45,345 nucleotides of DNA from an uncultured Lachnospiraceae bacterium (lineage in GTDB: Bacteria > Bacillota > Clostridia > Lachnospirales > Lachnospiraceae), in assembly GCA_946405625.1 (NCBI GenBank), contig CAMJHQ010000029.1:1-45345 (forward strand), in the 5' to 3' direction. The translations under genes and the position numbers were made by a program. Positions within the stretch are counted from its first letter, which is position 1. Every line of letters starts with the position of its first letter. The notes under the pieces are model-generated. The model worked only from the letters and a program-made list of their open reading frames with translations. It searched no databases and was not told the origin of the DNA. Below are positions 34,167 through 42,423 of the stretch, piece after piece.

Positions 34167-36299
34167 TTAACCCCTTCTTGTACTGATCATATCGGAAAAT
34201 ACTCTGTATATTCTATCAGCTTCACCATATTCCGACACATGCTGCCTTATAAAATCTTCAATAAATGCAAGATATGTAATATCCTTTGTCTGTATAAACT
34301 CATATTCGAGTATCTGTTTCATATCGAAACTTTGATTATCATTATACTTTTTAATACGCGTCGCATCTCTCGTCGTAATAATACCCGGCGCATCTCCATA
34401 GTTCTTTCTTCCCCACTCATCAGTAGCCATTCTGAAAAGCACAACGAAATCATACCAATCCGGATAATCTGCCAGAATCTGCTTTTCAACCTCATTATCA
34501 TATCCGATATAAATAGGTGTAAATCTCTGCTGTACGGATTCTTCGATTTTCTCTCTTGAATTGTAATTGCTGTCGGCACCGTTACCGTCAGTATTTCCCG
34601 CACCGATTATCCTGAAATTAGGATGACGCTTTACATTTTCTCCGTTTGGAAAACTATAGCTTGCATCTTTAAGGTTCGAAAGGAAGGAATTAAGCTTTAC
34701 AGTAGCCCTGCTGTTTCCGTTATCCAGCTCATCGCAGAAGGCAATCTTTCCATACTTATAGCATCTGTAGAAGTTAGGGCGGCTGTATCCGCCGTTAGCT
34801 GTCTGGAAGCCGAGGATATCATACTCCTCATTTATATATCCAATATCAATAAATGCCATATCCAGAATTTTTGCAATCTGTGAAACCATATAAGTTTTAC
34901 CGCATCCTGACGGTCCGATAAGATATGGATTAGCATTTTCCATGACAGCCGTAAGAACATCATCAAACATCTTATGGAAATGCTCTCCCTCCGCGATCAT
35001 ATATGATTTCTTTTCCTTTACAGTTTCATATCTCTCGCTAAAAGGTATGGATTCATCAAGCAGTGGATTTACTCCCGGAATTTCTGTATCATCATCAGTT
35101 ACACTACCCTGAGATTCATACACCTTTGCATATGAATCATACGGACCTGAGTATGCAGGTACAGAGCTGTAACTGACTCCTGAGCCCTCCGCAGCCACTC
35201 CTGCCTTATTTGATGCCGTTGCCATCTGAACACCGGAAATCGGAGCATTAACTCTAACTTCAGCAGAGCTCTGTGTTCCAATCTCCAACTGTGTTATTCC
35301 TTCAGGCATCTCAAGCTTAACGGTATTGATTGTTTTTTCTGCAGCCTGTTTTAACTGAAGAAGTCTTTCTTCAGCTTCGGCAAATGTATCATCAAGCAGC
35401 TTCTTCTTCTCATAAAGAACTACCTTCTTCTGCTCAGCAACACAATCATCATATGCCTGCTTAAGCTTCTCATCTATAATGCTCAGCTCATATTGAGCTT
35501 TCTTAACCTCATCTTCACATAAGGTTTTTACGTCTTTTACGGAATTTCTTGATGTTGCATCAATTATTTTAACTCTTTCTTCAACAACCTTAGTCAGTTC
35601 AACAACCTTCTTATGAAGTACCTGAGCCATCTCGATCTTCCTTACAGAATCCAAAAGGACAGCTTCATTAACCTCATATATTCCTGCCATCCGACGGATC
35701 TTTTCGAGTTCCTCATCAACAGTTGTCTTTTTATCAGCGCTGCTCTGAATCTTCCAGGTTACATCTATCAGATTTGCCAGATAACATTCTTCGTCAAGAA
35801 AATAACTTCTCGCTTCAACCGCATATGGAATTACGAATGCATTTATAACTTCAATGTCATTAATCTTTACATTATTGACCCATTTCATGTAGTTGAATTT
35901 ATCGCTGAATATATCATATATTCGATCAATGAATAATCTTCTTGCTATAACACCGTCTTTATCAAACATTTCCAAGAAGATGGTAGTGAGATTCTCATAA
36001 TCAGGCGTCCTTTCCTCATAAGGAAACATTGCATCATACACCTTCTCACCATATGCCATAGTTTCAACATATTTATCCGAACGTATCGGGGAGCTTGTTA
36101 TCATTATATTAACGGCACTGGCATATAATTCAAAAGAATCAATTACCCTGTATTCCGGATGTTCCTTAAGATATAAAAAACGACTATATAAATCTTTATA
36201 TTCCGATCGAAGCAATAAGTTTTCGCGTAATATACGTTCTGTCGCATTAATTACATCATTTTCTTTGCCATCTTTACTTATTTTAGAAAAAATACCCAT
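34167..36299 (-). CDS. AAA+ ATPase of the CobS/MoxR (AAA_5) type with N-terminal coiled coil
   Basis: The protein has 710 residues. Residues 1-190 are helical and unrecognised, about 215-340 a charged coiled coil, and about 350-430 a low-complexity Ser/Ala/Gly linker. The AAA+ core has Walker A LIGPSGCGKTYM (about 465), Walker B KIAFCDELDNG (about 520), sensor 1 IIGAGNTDGNG (about 565) and an arginine-rich lid. CobS and MoxR ATPases are remodelling motors that usually pair with a VWA protein; none is found here. It starts 3 bp after the preceding stop. It is likely the motor of this operon. Confidence 0.85.
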   Translation of the reverse strand: MGIFSKISKDGKENDVINATERILRENLLLRSEYKDLYSRFLYLKEHPEYRVIDSFELYASAVNIMITSSPIRSDKYVETMAYGEKVYDAMFPYEERTPDYENLTTIFLEMFDKDGVIARRLFIDRIYDIFSDKFNYMKWVNNVKINDIEVINAFVIPYAVEARSYFLDEECYLANLIDVTWKIQSSADKKTTVDEELEKIRRMAGIYEVNEAVLLDSVRKIEMAQVLHKKVVELTKVVEERVKIIDATSRNSVKDVKTLCEDEVKKAQYELSIIDEKLKQAYDDCVAEQKKVVLYEKKKLLDDTFAEAEERLLQLKQAAEKTINTVKLEMPEGITQLEIGTQSSAEVRVNAPISGVQMATASNKAGVAAEGSGVSYSSVPAYSGPYDSYAKVYESQGSVTDDDTEIPGVNPLLDESIPFSERYETVKEKKSYMIAEGEHFHKMFDDVLTAVMENANPYLIGPSGCGKTYMVSQIAKILDMAFIDIGYINEEYDILGFQTANGGYSRPNFYRCYKYGKIAFCDELDNGNSRATVKLNSFLSNLKDASYSFPNGENVKRHPNFRIIGAGNTDGNGADSNYNSREKIEESVQQRFTPIYIGYDNEVEKQILADYPDWYDFVVLFRMATDEWGRKNYGDAPGIITTRDATRIKKYNDNQSFDMKQILEYEFIQTKDITYLAFIEDFIRQHVSEYGEADRIYRVFSDMISTRRG

Positions 36300-36302
36300 A
36301 AA

Positions 36303-37466
36303 TCACACACTCTTTCTTTCACATATAATATACTTACCTTCAAGTTCTTCTATGTATCTGCTTCCCGTCCCCGTAAGGAAAGTACTTTGAACATATTCTT
36401 TGTTATCACTGAGATTTATAAATCTGAAAGCTTCATTCTTAAGAATAAGCCCGGACTTCAGACTTTTTATCTCCGACCATCCTCTGATATCTGCATATGA
36501 TGCATCCTGCCATAGGAAAACTCCGCAAAATGTCTTTACTTCCACCTCATCGGATGAATCGGCGATGTCATAAAGAAGATATGTCAGCCCCATCGGAAGT
36601 TCATAAACGGCACATGGTTTTAATCCTTCCGGAAGTAACCATTTGGAAAGCACAGAAACATGATCCTCTATCTTTGATTCTTCTGTAAATGTATTATCAT
36701 ATGTATTTACATCATAGAATATCTGCTCGCCGTTTTTACGAATCTCGTGCATCTCGAGGAGATTATCTTTACTAAACTTAAACTGACTGCTTCCTTCTAT
36801 TTCTTCAGACTCGGATTTATATGAAACAGACAGCACATCATCAAACAAGTTCACATTTATGAGAAGATCTCCATGTTCTGTCATACAACCGTTTACTTTA
36901 ATGGAAAATGTACTTTCGTTTATCTCAAAAACCTTGAAAAAAATCGTACGATTCTCTGAACCTACATGTATCAGCAGTCTTCCTGCTCCTCGCCATCCTC
37001 TTTTAATATCAATGATATCCACATCCGTCCCCATCGTCTTATATAATCCGACGATCAGATACTCGACGAGCGGCTCAAAACGTCTGCTAAGCGTAGATGA
37101 ATTAACTAAAACCGGCATATCAAGCTTTTCCGAATCATAATATTTGCTTAAAATGGATTCATGTCTAGGAACCTTTCCGGCTTCCATAATCTGCCGGGTG
37201 GTATCATCCATAATTATCGAATCATTGTCCTCGGTAGTGTTATACACCTGGAAAATTTTATTTACAAAAGCAGTAAAACAATGATCGTTTTCTGTATAAT
37301 TTAGTTTTTCATTATCGCCATAATTGATCAGCGCCGACGTAACACCATACTTACCGCCGATACCGGACGTACCCGTCAGATCATAGATATGGACCATCTT
37401 TATATCTTTTATACCTTCAATAAACATCTCTTCCTGAGACATTTTTCTGAATACAGGCTTTATCAT
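36303..37466 (-). CDS. Uncharacterised protein of the TelA/AAA+ operon
   Basis: The protein has 387 residues. I do not recognise it. It is acidic and soluble, with no signal or membrane segment, and mostly alternating beta strands (GRLLIHVGSENRTIFFKVFEINESTFSIKVNG; GLTYLLYDIADSSDEVEVKTFCGVFLWQ). The N-terminal KYGVTSALINYGDNEKLNYT is Gly/Asn-rich. No VWA metal site (DxSxS) is seen. It starts 31 bp after the methyltransferase-like gene and ends 3 bp before the AAA+ gene, so it is presumably a partner or substrate adaptor. Confidence 0.8.
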   Translation of the reverse strand: MIKPVFRKMSQEEMFIEGIKDIKMVHIYDLTGTSGIGGKYGVTSALINYGDNEKLNYTENDHCFTAFVNKIFQVYNTTEDNDSIIMDDTTRQIMEAGKVPRHESILSKYYDSEKLDMPVLVNSSTLSRRFEPLVEYLIVGLYKTMGTDVDIIDIKRGWRGAGRLLIHVGSENRTIFFKVFEINESTFSIKVNGCMTEHGDLLINVNLFDDVLSVSYKSESEEIEGSSQFKFSKDNLLEMHEIRKNGEQIFYDVNTYDNTFTEESKIEDHVSVLSKWLLPEGLKPCAVYELPMGLTYLLYDIADSSDEVEVKTFCGVFLWQDASYADIRGWSEIKSLKSGLILKNEAFRFINLSDNKEYVQSTFLTGTGSRYIEELEGKYIICERKSV

Positions 37467-37497
37467 ATTTAATCCCCATCACATATACACTTATTTA

Positions 37498-38334
37498 TTA
37501 TTTTGAACAGACTTGAATCAGCATATCATATACGATTCCTTCCGCACGGTTGAAATACCATTTCAAATGTGTTTCGAACGGATTCATATACTCCCTGACA
37601 TATGAAATACACTGTACTGCGCCTTCTACAGGACTTTCCGGATTATATTCATTTCCGAAAATTACATTTTTTCGTGCAGCACGGCTAAGTGCACTATTGA
37701 TGATCGGAATAACCCGATCATTCATATCACATATCATCTTCTCTGCTTCAGATTCTAAATCATTAACATTCGTTATTATACCATATAGACTGTTTACGAG
37801 CGACCTTATAAAGAATAATAGTGTAGAAAACATCTGGCTATAAACTCCGGAACAGATCAGCACATCAACCGAAGCTTCAGGGATGAGTTTCAGAAGCTCT
37901 TCCTCATTTCGTATCATCTTCGATTTTAATACATCGATGCACTGAATCATCCGTGTCCTAAAATTTTCAGATGTTATTCCGCCTCCTTCTCTTCTGGCAA
38001 AATCAAGAAGGTTCTCGCAGAATTCTTCCATATCATCTTCATATATTCCTGTAAGAGATACACACTTATACTCTATCTTCTCTCGAAGATTTTCAGGAAG
38101 TTTCTCAATCGCATCATTCACAGAATCCTCATCAACATCTATGCAGATTACTTTTTCCGTTTCCGATGAAATCTCATATAGGTCAATATCATTACATCGG
38201 CCTGCACCTATTATCATCACACTTTCTGGGTTCATTTCCAGAATAATCTCTGTCAACTCTGATCTATAAGAAGCCCAATCTTTATAAGCGTTTTTCATTA
38301 TGAATTTATCTTTTATCTGCTGATACACACTCAT
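37498..38334 (-). CDS. Rossmann-fold, methyltransferase-like protein
   Basis: The protein has 278 residues from the ATG at 38334, two bases after the upstream TGA (TGATCATG); a TTG two codons earlier is possible. There is no clear Shine-Dalgarno sequence, so coupled re-initiation is likely. VMIIGAGRCNDIDLYEI looks like the Gly-rich SAM loop, VICIDVDEDSV the acidic residue after strand 2, and VDVLICSGVYSQMF the motif IV position. The later helices differ from common methyltransferases, so catalysis is not certain. Confidence 0.65.
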   Translation of the reverse strand: MSVYQQIKDKFIMKNAYKDWASYRSELTEIILEMNPESVMIIGAGRCNDIDLYEISSETEKVICIDVDEDSVNDAIEKLPENLREKIEYKCVSLTGIYEDDMEEFCENLLDFARREGGGITSENFRTRMIQCIDVLKSKMIRNEEELLKLIPEASVDVLICSGVYSQMFSTLLFFIRSLVNSLYGIITNVNDLESEAEKMICDMNDRVIPIINSALSRAARKNVIFGNEYNPESPVEGAVQCISYVREYMNPFETHLKWYFNRAEGIVYDMLIQVCSK

Positions 38335-38336
38335 GA

Positions 38337-39626
38337 TCAATTTACATTAATAACAAAAGATTTCTTCTGCTTTACTCCCTTAGAATCACACTTAATGATA
38401 GTAATCTTAAAATCACCGCTATTTGAAACACATACACAATCCTGAGCTTTGCAGGTTTCACCTATATCTATTTCTTTCGGATAATCATCTACCATGGCAG
38501 GATAATCCCTTCCTACCATTCCGTGGCTGTCAACAACCATATCTGAAAGTGTCATATAAAGTCCATAAACATACTTATCATCATAACCCAGATTCTTATA
38601 TGTATAATCAATTTTATAGACTGCTTCATAACCATTTTCATTTATATCGATACCATCTTCCACTGTCGAAACTCCGTCAATGGTAATCGACCATTCATTT
38701 TCGACCGTCCAAGTATCACCGATATGCAATACATCAGAATTTTCCCAATCTGCTTTAGGATCAGCCGGTCCAAATGCAGGTATCGGTATACCATCTGCAC
38801 ATACTTCCGGATCGATAATAAAACTTTGTTTATATAACTCACTGTTACTGTCATATAAGTAAAGTATTGAGGTAAATGTGCCATCATTATCAAGACCTAC
38901 AAAGGTACTGCAAAAACAGGTTGCCCCCACAGGTGCATACTTAGGAGATTGTTTTGAACTGAGCGGATAAGAATAACCGTCCTTTCCGGCACTATCGACA
39001 ACATTGGAGTCAAATAATACATAGAGTCCGTCATTATATTCACTTTCATAGCCCAAATTTGTATACATGTATGTTATCTCATATACGGCAGCCGGTTCTT
39101 TATCTGAAAATTCATTACGCTCCTCAGTCTTTTTCGATCCAAGTAGAGTAACAGCCCACTGACCATCAACGATCCACGTTTCACCTACAAAATACTTCGA
39201 TTTAAACTCATCTCCGGTATTAAACTGATATGACTGTGTAGTATATTCTGTTGTTGCTTCAGTCGTTGATTCTTTTGCAGTCTGAGAATTACCTGTATCC
39301 TTTTTATTAAATATAACAACAAGAATAATAGTAAGCAGAATGATTGCCGCTGCGGAGGATGCAATAATGATCATTGTTGATTTTTTTATCGGCGGCTGAA
39401 ACTGCTGATTATACTGTTGTCCGTACTGCTGTGACGGCTGGCTGCCCTGCAGCATCGGATTATATTTCTTAACATTCTTATGCAGATTCGGATCATTATA
39501 CATCATCGCCGGACCGCCTGCTCTCGGAACAAACCGATTTCTGTCAGCATTATCAATTACCCTGCCGCACATAGGGCAAGATTCGGCTGTATCTGAAATT
39601 TCCGATTCACAAATAGGACATTTCAT
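38337..39626 (-). CDS. Zinc-ribbon, single-pass membrane protein with duplicated outer domain
   Basis: The protein has 429 residues. A zinc ribbon lies at the N-terminus (C3-x2-C6, C17-x2-C20), then a Gln/Tyr/Pro-rich linker, one membrane segment (about 84-107), a Thr/Ser/Glu-rich stalk, and two repeats of about 115 residues (about 145-262 and 303-425). Each starts GxTWxVxxxWxxT and contains YxxxYxYxNLGYxxxYxxGLYxxxxxxVVDSxG, like DUF4352-type beta domains. So a cytosolic zinc domain is tied to an extracellular pair of domains, a sensor-like layout. Its leader carries 12-bp repeats. Confidence 0.8.
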   Translation of the reverse strand: MKCPICESEISDTAESCPMCGRVIDNADRNRFVPRAGGPAMMYNDPNLHKNVKKYNPMLQGSQPSQQYGQQYNQQFQPPIKKSTMIIIASSAAAIILLTIILVVIFNKKDTGNSQTAKESTTEATTEYTTQSYQFNTGDEFKSKYFVGETWIVDGQWAVTLLGSKKTEERNEFSDKEPAAVYEITYMYTNLGYESEYNDGLYVLFDSNVVDSAGKDGYSYPLSSKQSPKYAPVGATCFCSTFVGLDNDGTFTSILYLYDSNSELYKQSFIIDPEVCADGIPIPAFGPADPKADWENSDVLHIGDTWTVENEWSITIDGVSTVEDGIDINENGYEAVYKIDYTYKNLGYDDKYVYGLYMTLSDMVVDSHGMVGRDYPAMVDDYPKEIDIGETCKAQDCVCVSNSGDFKITIIKCDSKGVKQKKSFVINVN

Positions 39627-39652
39627 ATTGTTTCCCCCATGAATTCAAAGCT

Positions 39653-39724
39653 GTTTTTAACCTTCATATCAGCTTCCTAATTAGCTTTCTTATTAACCTT
39701 CTAATCAACCATCTAATAACCTTA
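39653..39724 (-). repeat. Six tandem 12-bp repeats in the leader of the zinc-ribbon gene
   Basis: Consecutive 12-mers start at 39653, 39665, 39677, 39689, 39701 and 39713 (plus strand), such as CTTATTAACCTT, CTAATCAACCAT and CTAATTAGCTTT. On the minus strand each reads roughly AAGGTTAATTAG. The period is exactly 12 bp with substitutions but no indels. They lie 27-98 bp upstream of the ATG and so may be in the mRNA leader or at the promoter. Confidence 0.85.
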
Positions 39725-39780
39725 TTTAAATCCAGAATTAAATTATATAAGCATCATTGAACCATATAATTGTCAGATAA

Positions 39781-41553
39781 TTAAATGTTATTTAATCCCT
39801 CATGTGTATTCCTATATTCGTCCAATGTTTCTTTGAGTGACGCAAGTGAATTAGAAACAAGTGACGCAATCTGATCAGCAGCACTCTGATCATTGGCATT
39901 GAGTCTGAGAAGATTATTATATCTATATCTTCCCCAATCCTCTCTCTGTGGGATAATAGCCAGGCGAAGCGGATTATCTCCCAAAGCCTTAAAGAATCCG
40001 ACCTCCATACCCTTTCCGTTTCTGAGGGATATAAAAACATTTACACCGATTGTATATTCACTGATTCTTGAAAGATAATATTCAAATGAAACATCAAATC
40101 CAAGTTCAGTATTCCATGCATACCAACCTGATACATCGGAGTATTTAACACCTTCACGCTCTTTTCTTGGCATCCAGAGCGTAAACTTTCCGATATCAGT
40201 TAACATTTCAGCTGCTTCCTTAACAAGTTCCTTATTCTTATTTCTGTAATTCCATTCCTGTCCGTTTGCATCCAGATTATCGGATATATTATTAATCGAA
40301 GTGACAACCGAACATTTAAGAATAACAGTAAAATTTTTCAGTTCATCACCTGAAAGTCCATGATCTGAATCTGTCTGGAGTGCATCGAAAAAGTGAGGGA
40401 GAAATTTCTTTATTCTCTCAATTTCCTCTGTAGTATTCTGCGACGGCGTGAGACCGTATATTTCTTTTAAAGTATCATTTACAACATGTTCGTTACGGAG
40501 AGCCTTAAAGGAATCTTCGTCTATCCTCGTAGATGTAAAATACATATACAGCTTTTCAAAGCACATCTGCGTACAGATAATAGCAAAAAGAATTCTTCGC
40601 CTTAAACCTTCTTCAATATCATTAACAGTAGATTCAGTAACAATGTCCAGAAGCTCAAATGTATTAAACAGTCTCTTCATGCTTCTCGGATTAAATCCTA
40701 CGGATGACTGGATCAGATCATAGTACAGCCCTACTTCCTTATCATCAATCGTTTCACTGATCTGCTGCATCATATCACGAACATATTTATGAATGTCGTA
40801 ATTAGCAACCGGCACCTTGAAAGGAAGCTGTATTATCTTATCGAAAAAACTGCGTCCCTTTTCTTTTGATACATCATTTCCAAACTTCTGTTTTATACCA
40901 AGTGTAACCACCTCATAGTCTACTGCTAAAACAAATACACATCTGTCGCAATCCAGAAACAGTTTGAGAACCTCCAACAATTCAATTGCTTTCGCTGGCT
41001 GTAATCTGTCCAGATCATCTACGAAGATTACAACCCTGTCTCTATGTTCTTTTTCAAGTTTTGCATTTATTGCATCAAGAAACTGATCCTTAAGGTCTAT
41101 AATGCATGAGGCCACATCAATATCGACTCCGCCATCGATCGTATGACTGATAACATTTGTAATCTCTCCGCCAAACGTATAATCAGATACATTTCTTACG
41201 GCCCTTTTTCCAAAACCGATCAAGCCGCTGATTATTTTCCTCCTAAGGCTTTTTTCACAATCAAGCCCCTTCAGGATTACATCCATCATAGAAAAAACAA
41301 GTCCGTGCCCCATATCAAATTGCGAAAACTGCCACGTATTGAACCATATAGGCCATACTGATCCCTGCAGATTTGCCATCATCATGTTCATCAGACTTGT
41401 CTTACCACTTCCCCAGTCTCCCTGTACAGATATAGTCATCGGCGTCTCACAGCTTCTGATAAAGCTGCATAATGCGTTAACATATACTTCAACATTAAAA
41501 AGATCTTCGTTAATGTTAGAGACCGGTTTATCCGGATATCCCATCGTTTTCAT
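39781..41553 (-). CDS. KAP-family P-loop NTPase
   Basis: The protein has 590 residues. Walker A is SVQGDWGSGKTSLMN (residues 43-56) and Walker B VVIFVDDLDRLQPAKAIELLEVLK (about 171-190), the hallmark of KAP NTPases. No transmembrane insert is seen between the motifs, unlike many KAP proteins, so it is likely cytosolic or peripheral. Residues 300-590 are unrecognised and have mixed strands near the C-terminus. KAP proteins in bacteria occur in plasmids and in defence or stress loci. It starts with GGGGGAT upstream. It ends 155 bp before the zinc-ribbon gene, so it may be a separate unit or cotranscribed. Confidence 0.9.
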   Translation of the reverse strand: MKTMGYPDKPVSNINEDLFNVEVYVNALCSFIRSCETPMTISVQGDWGSGKTSLMNMMMANLQGSVWPIWFNTWQFSQFDMGHGLVFSMMDVILKGLDCEKSLRRKIISGLIGFGKRAVRNVSDYTFGGEITNVISHTIDGGVDIDVASCIIDLKDQFLDAINAKLEKEHRDRVVIFVDDLDRLQPAKAIELLEVLKLFLDCDRCVFVLAVDYEVVTLGIKQKFGNDVSKEKGRSFFDKIIQLPFKVPVANYDIHKYVRDMMQQISETIDDKEVGLYYDLIQSSVGFNPRSMKRLFNTFELLDIVTESTVNDIEEGLRRRILFAIICTQMCFEKLYMYFTSTRIDEDSFKALRNEHVVNDTLKEIYGLTPSQNTTEEIERIKKFLPHFFDALQTDSDHGLSGDELKNFTVILKCSVVTSINNISDNLDANGQEWNYRNKNKELVKEAAEMLTDIGKFTLWMPRKEREGVKYSDVSGWYAWNTELGFDVSFEYYLSRISEYTIGVNVFISLRNGKGMEVGFFKALGDNPLRLAIIPQREDWGRYRYNNLLRLNANDQSAADQIASLVSNSLASLKETLDEYRNTHEGLNNI

Positions 41554-41587
41554 ATAAATCCCCCTAAAATATCATACTGCTTTAATG

Positions 41588-41660
41588 GGCTCTGAAAAAT
41601 AGCAAGCCCTAACCTCTACAGGGCACTAAAAAACAGCGAGCCCTATCTCACAGAGCTCTA
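41588..41660 (-). terminator. Tandem terminator-like repeats after the radical SAM gene
   Basis: Two 34-bp units (41592-41625 and 41626-41659) are alike in their first 20 bases. On the minus strand each forms a short GC hairpin (GAGCT...AGGGCTC; GCCCT...AGGGC) and then a T-run (GCTGTTTTTT; GCTATTTTT). GGGCT at 41587-41591 can also pair with AGCCC at 41605-41609, so competing folds exist. They lie between the radical SAM stop (41709) and the KAP start (41553). Confidence 0.65.
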
Positions 41661-41708
41661 AATTAATAAGTGCCCTGGCCCTCAACAAAACAATACTAAT
41701 ACAAATAT

Positions 41709-42368
41709 CTATTCTTCAAACGGCCTTACTCTAAGCGTTACACCAAGCTCATCGCATATTTTACGGCAGGCTGCGATTTTCTCTTCAGGCATAACCTTTT
41801 CTACAACTGTCATTACAACATTCGGAACATAACGTTTTGCAAGTACCGCAAACTTCTTAAGCGCTTCATATGAACCGATTCCAAAACGTGAACGCGTAAG
41901 TTCATAGAACTCTTCGGCATTCGGTGCATTTAAAGAAATTGAAACTGTATCGAATCTGCCACCCAGTTCCGGTGTAATGTCACGCTCATATATCAGATTT
42001 GCCAGACCTATCGTATTAACCCTCACCTTTAGTTCAGGATAAGTCTGCTTCAGAGAATCAATTACTGAACACACGTCATCAAGCCTTTCCAGCGGTTCTC
42101 CAAATCCACAGAATACAATTTCGTTTATTACACTGAGATCATACTGAGAAAACATTTTAAGAACTGTTTCGACATCAGGCTCACCTTCTTTAAGCCAGAG
42201 ATTATTCTCTTCCATCATTTTCTTAGTATGACGAAGACAGAAAACGCAGTTGCACGGACATTTATTCGTCATATTTACATATATATTCTTACCTGTCAGA
42301 TCACCGCTTTTGGATATATCAAGATATCCCTCACTTCCGACATTTCCGGTTACTGTATATAAGATCAT
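41709..42368 (-). CDS. TatD-linked radical SAM protein
   Basis: The protein has 219 residues. The radical SAM cluster motif CPCNCVFC is Cys-x3-Cys-x2-Cys, preceded by YVNMTNK. VFCGFGEPLERLDDV is the SAM-binding GGE-like turn, and VSISLNAPNAEEFYELTRS follows. The N-terminal MILYTVTGNVGSEGYLDIS and the size fit the family usually encoded beside a TatD nuclease; no TatD gene is in this window. The reaction is unknown. It lies 55 bp after the pyridoxal kinase gene. Confidence 0.88.
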   Translation of the reverse strand: MILYTVTGNVGSEGYLDISKSGDLTGKNIYVNMTNKCPCNCVFCLRHTKKMMEENNLWLKEGEPDVETVLKMFSQYDLSVINEIVFCGFGEPLERLDDVCSVIDSLKQTYPELKVRVNTIGLANLIYERDITPELGGRFDTVSISLNAPNAEEFYELTRSRFGIGSYEALKKFAVLAKRYVPNVVMTVVEKVMPEEKIAACRKICDELGVTLRVRPFEE

Positions 42369-42423
42369 TATTATTCCTCCAATTTATGACTTGATTTACT
42401 ATAGAGACAACCCACATATAAGC

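Noticed and set aside
36303-37466. A VWA partner for the AAA+ ATPase
   Set aside because: No DxSxS metal motif or matching Thr/Asp positions are visible.
39653-39724. A CRISPR array or coding repeat
   Set aside because: The units are 12 bp with no spacers, and no minus-strand frame with a start and ribosome binding site covers them.
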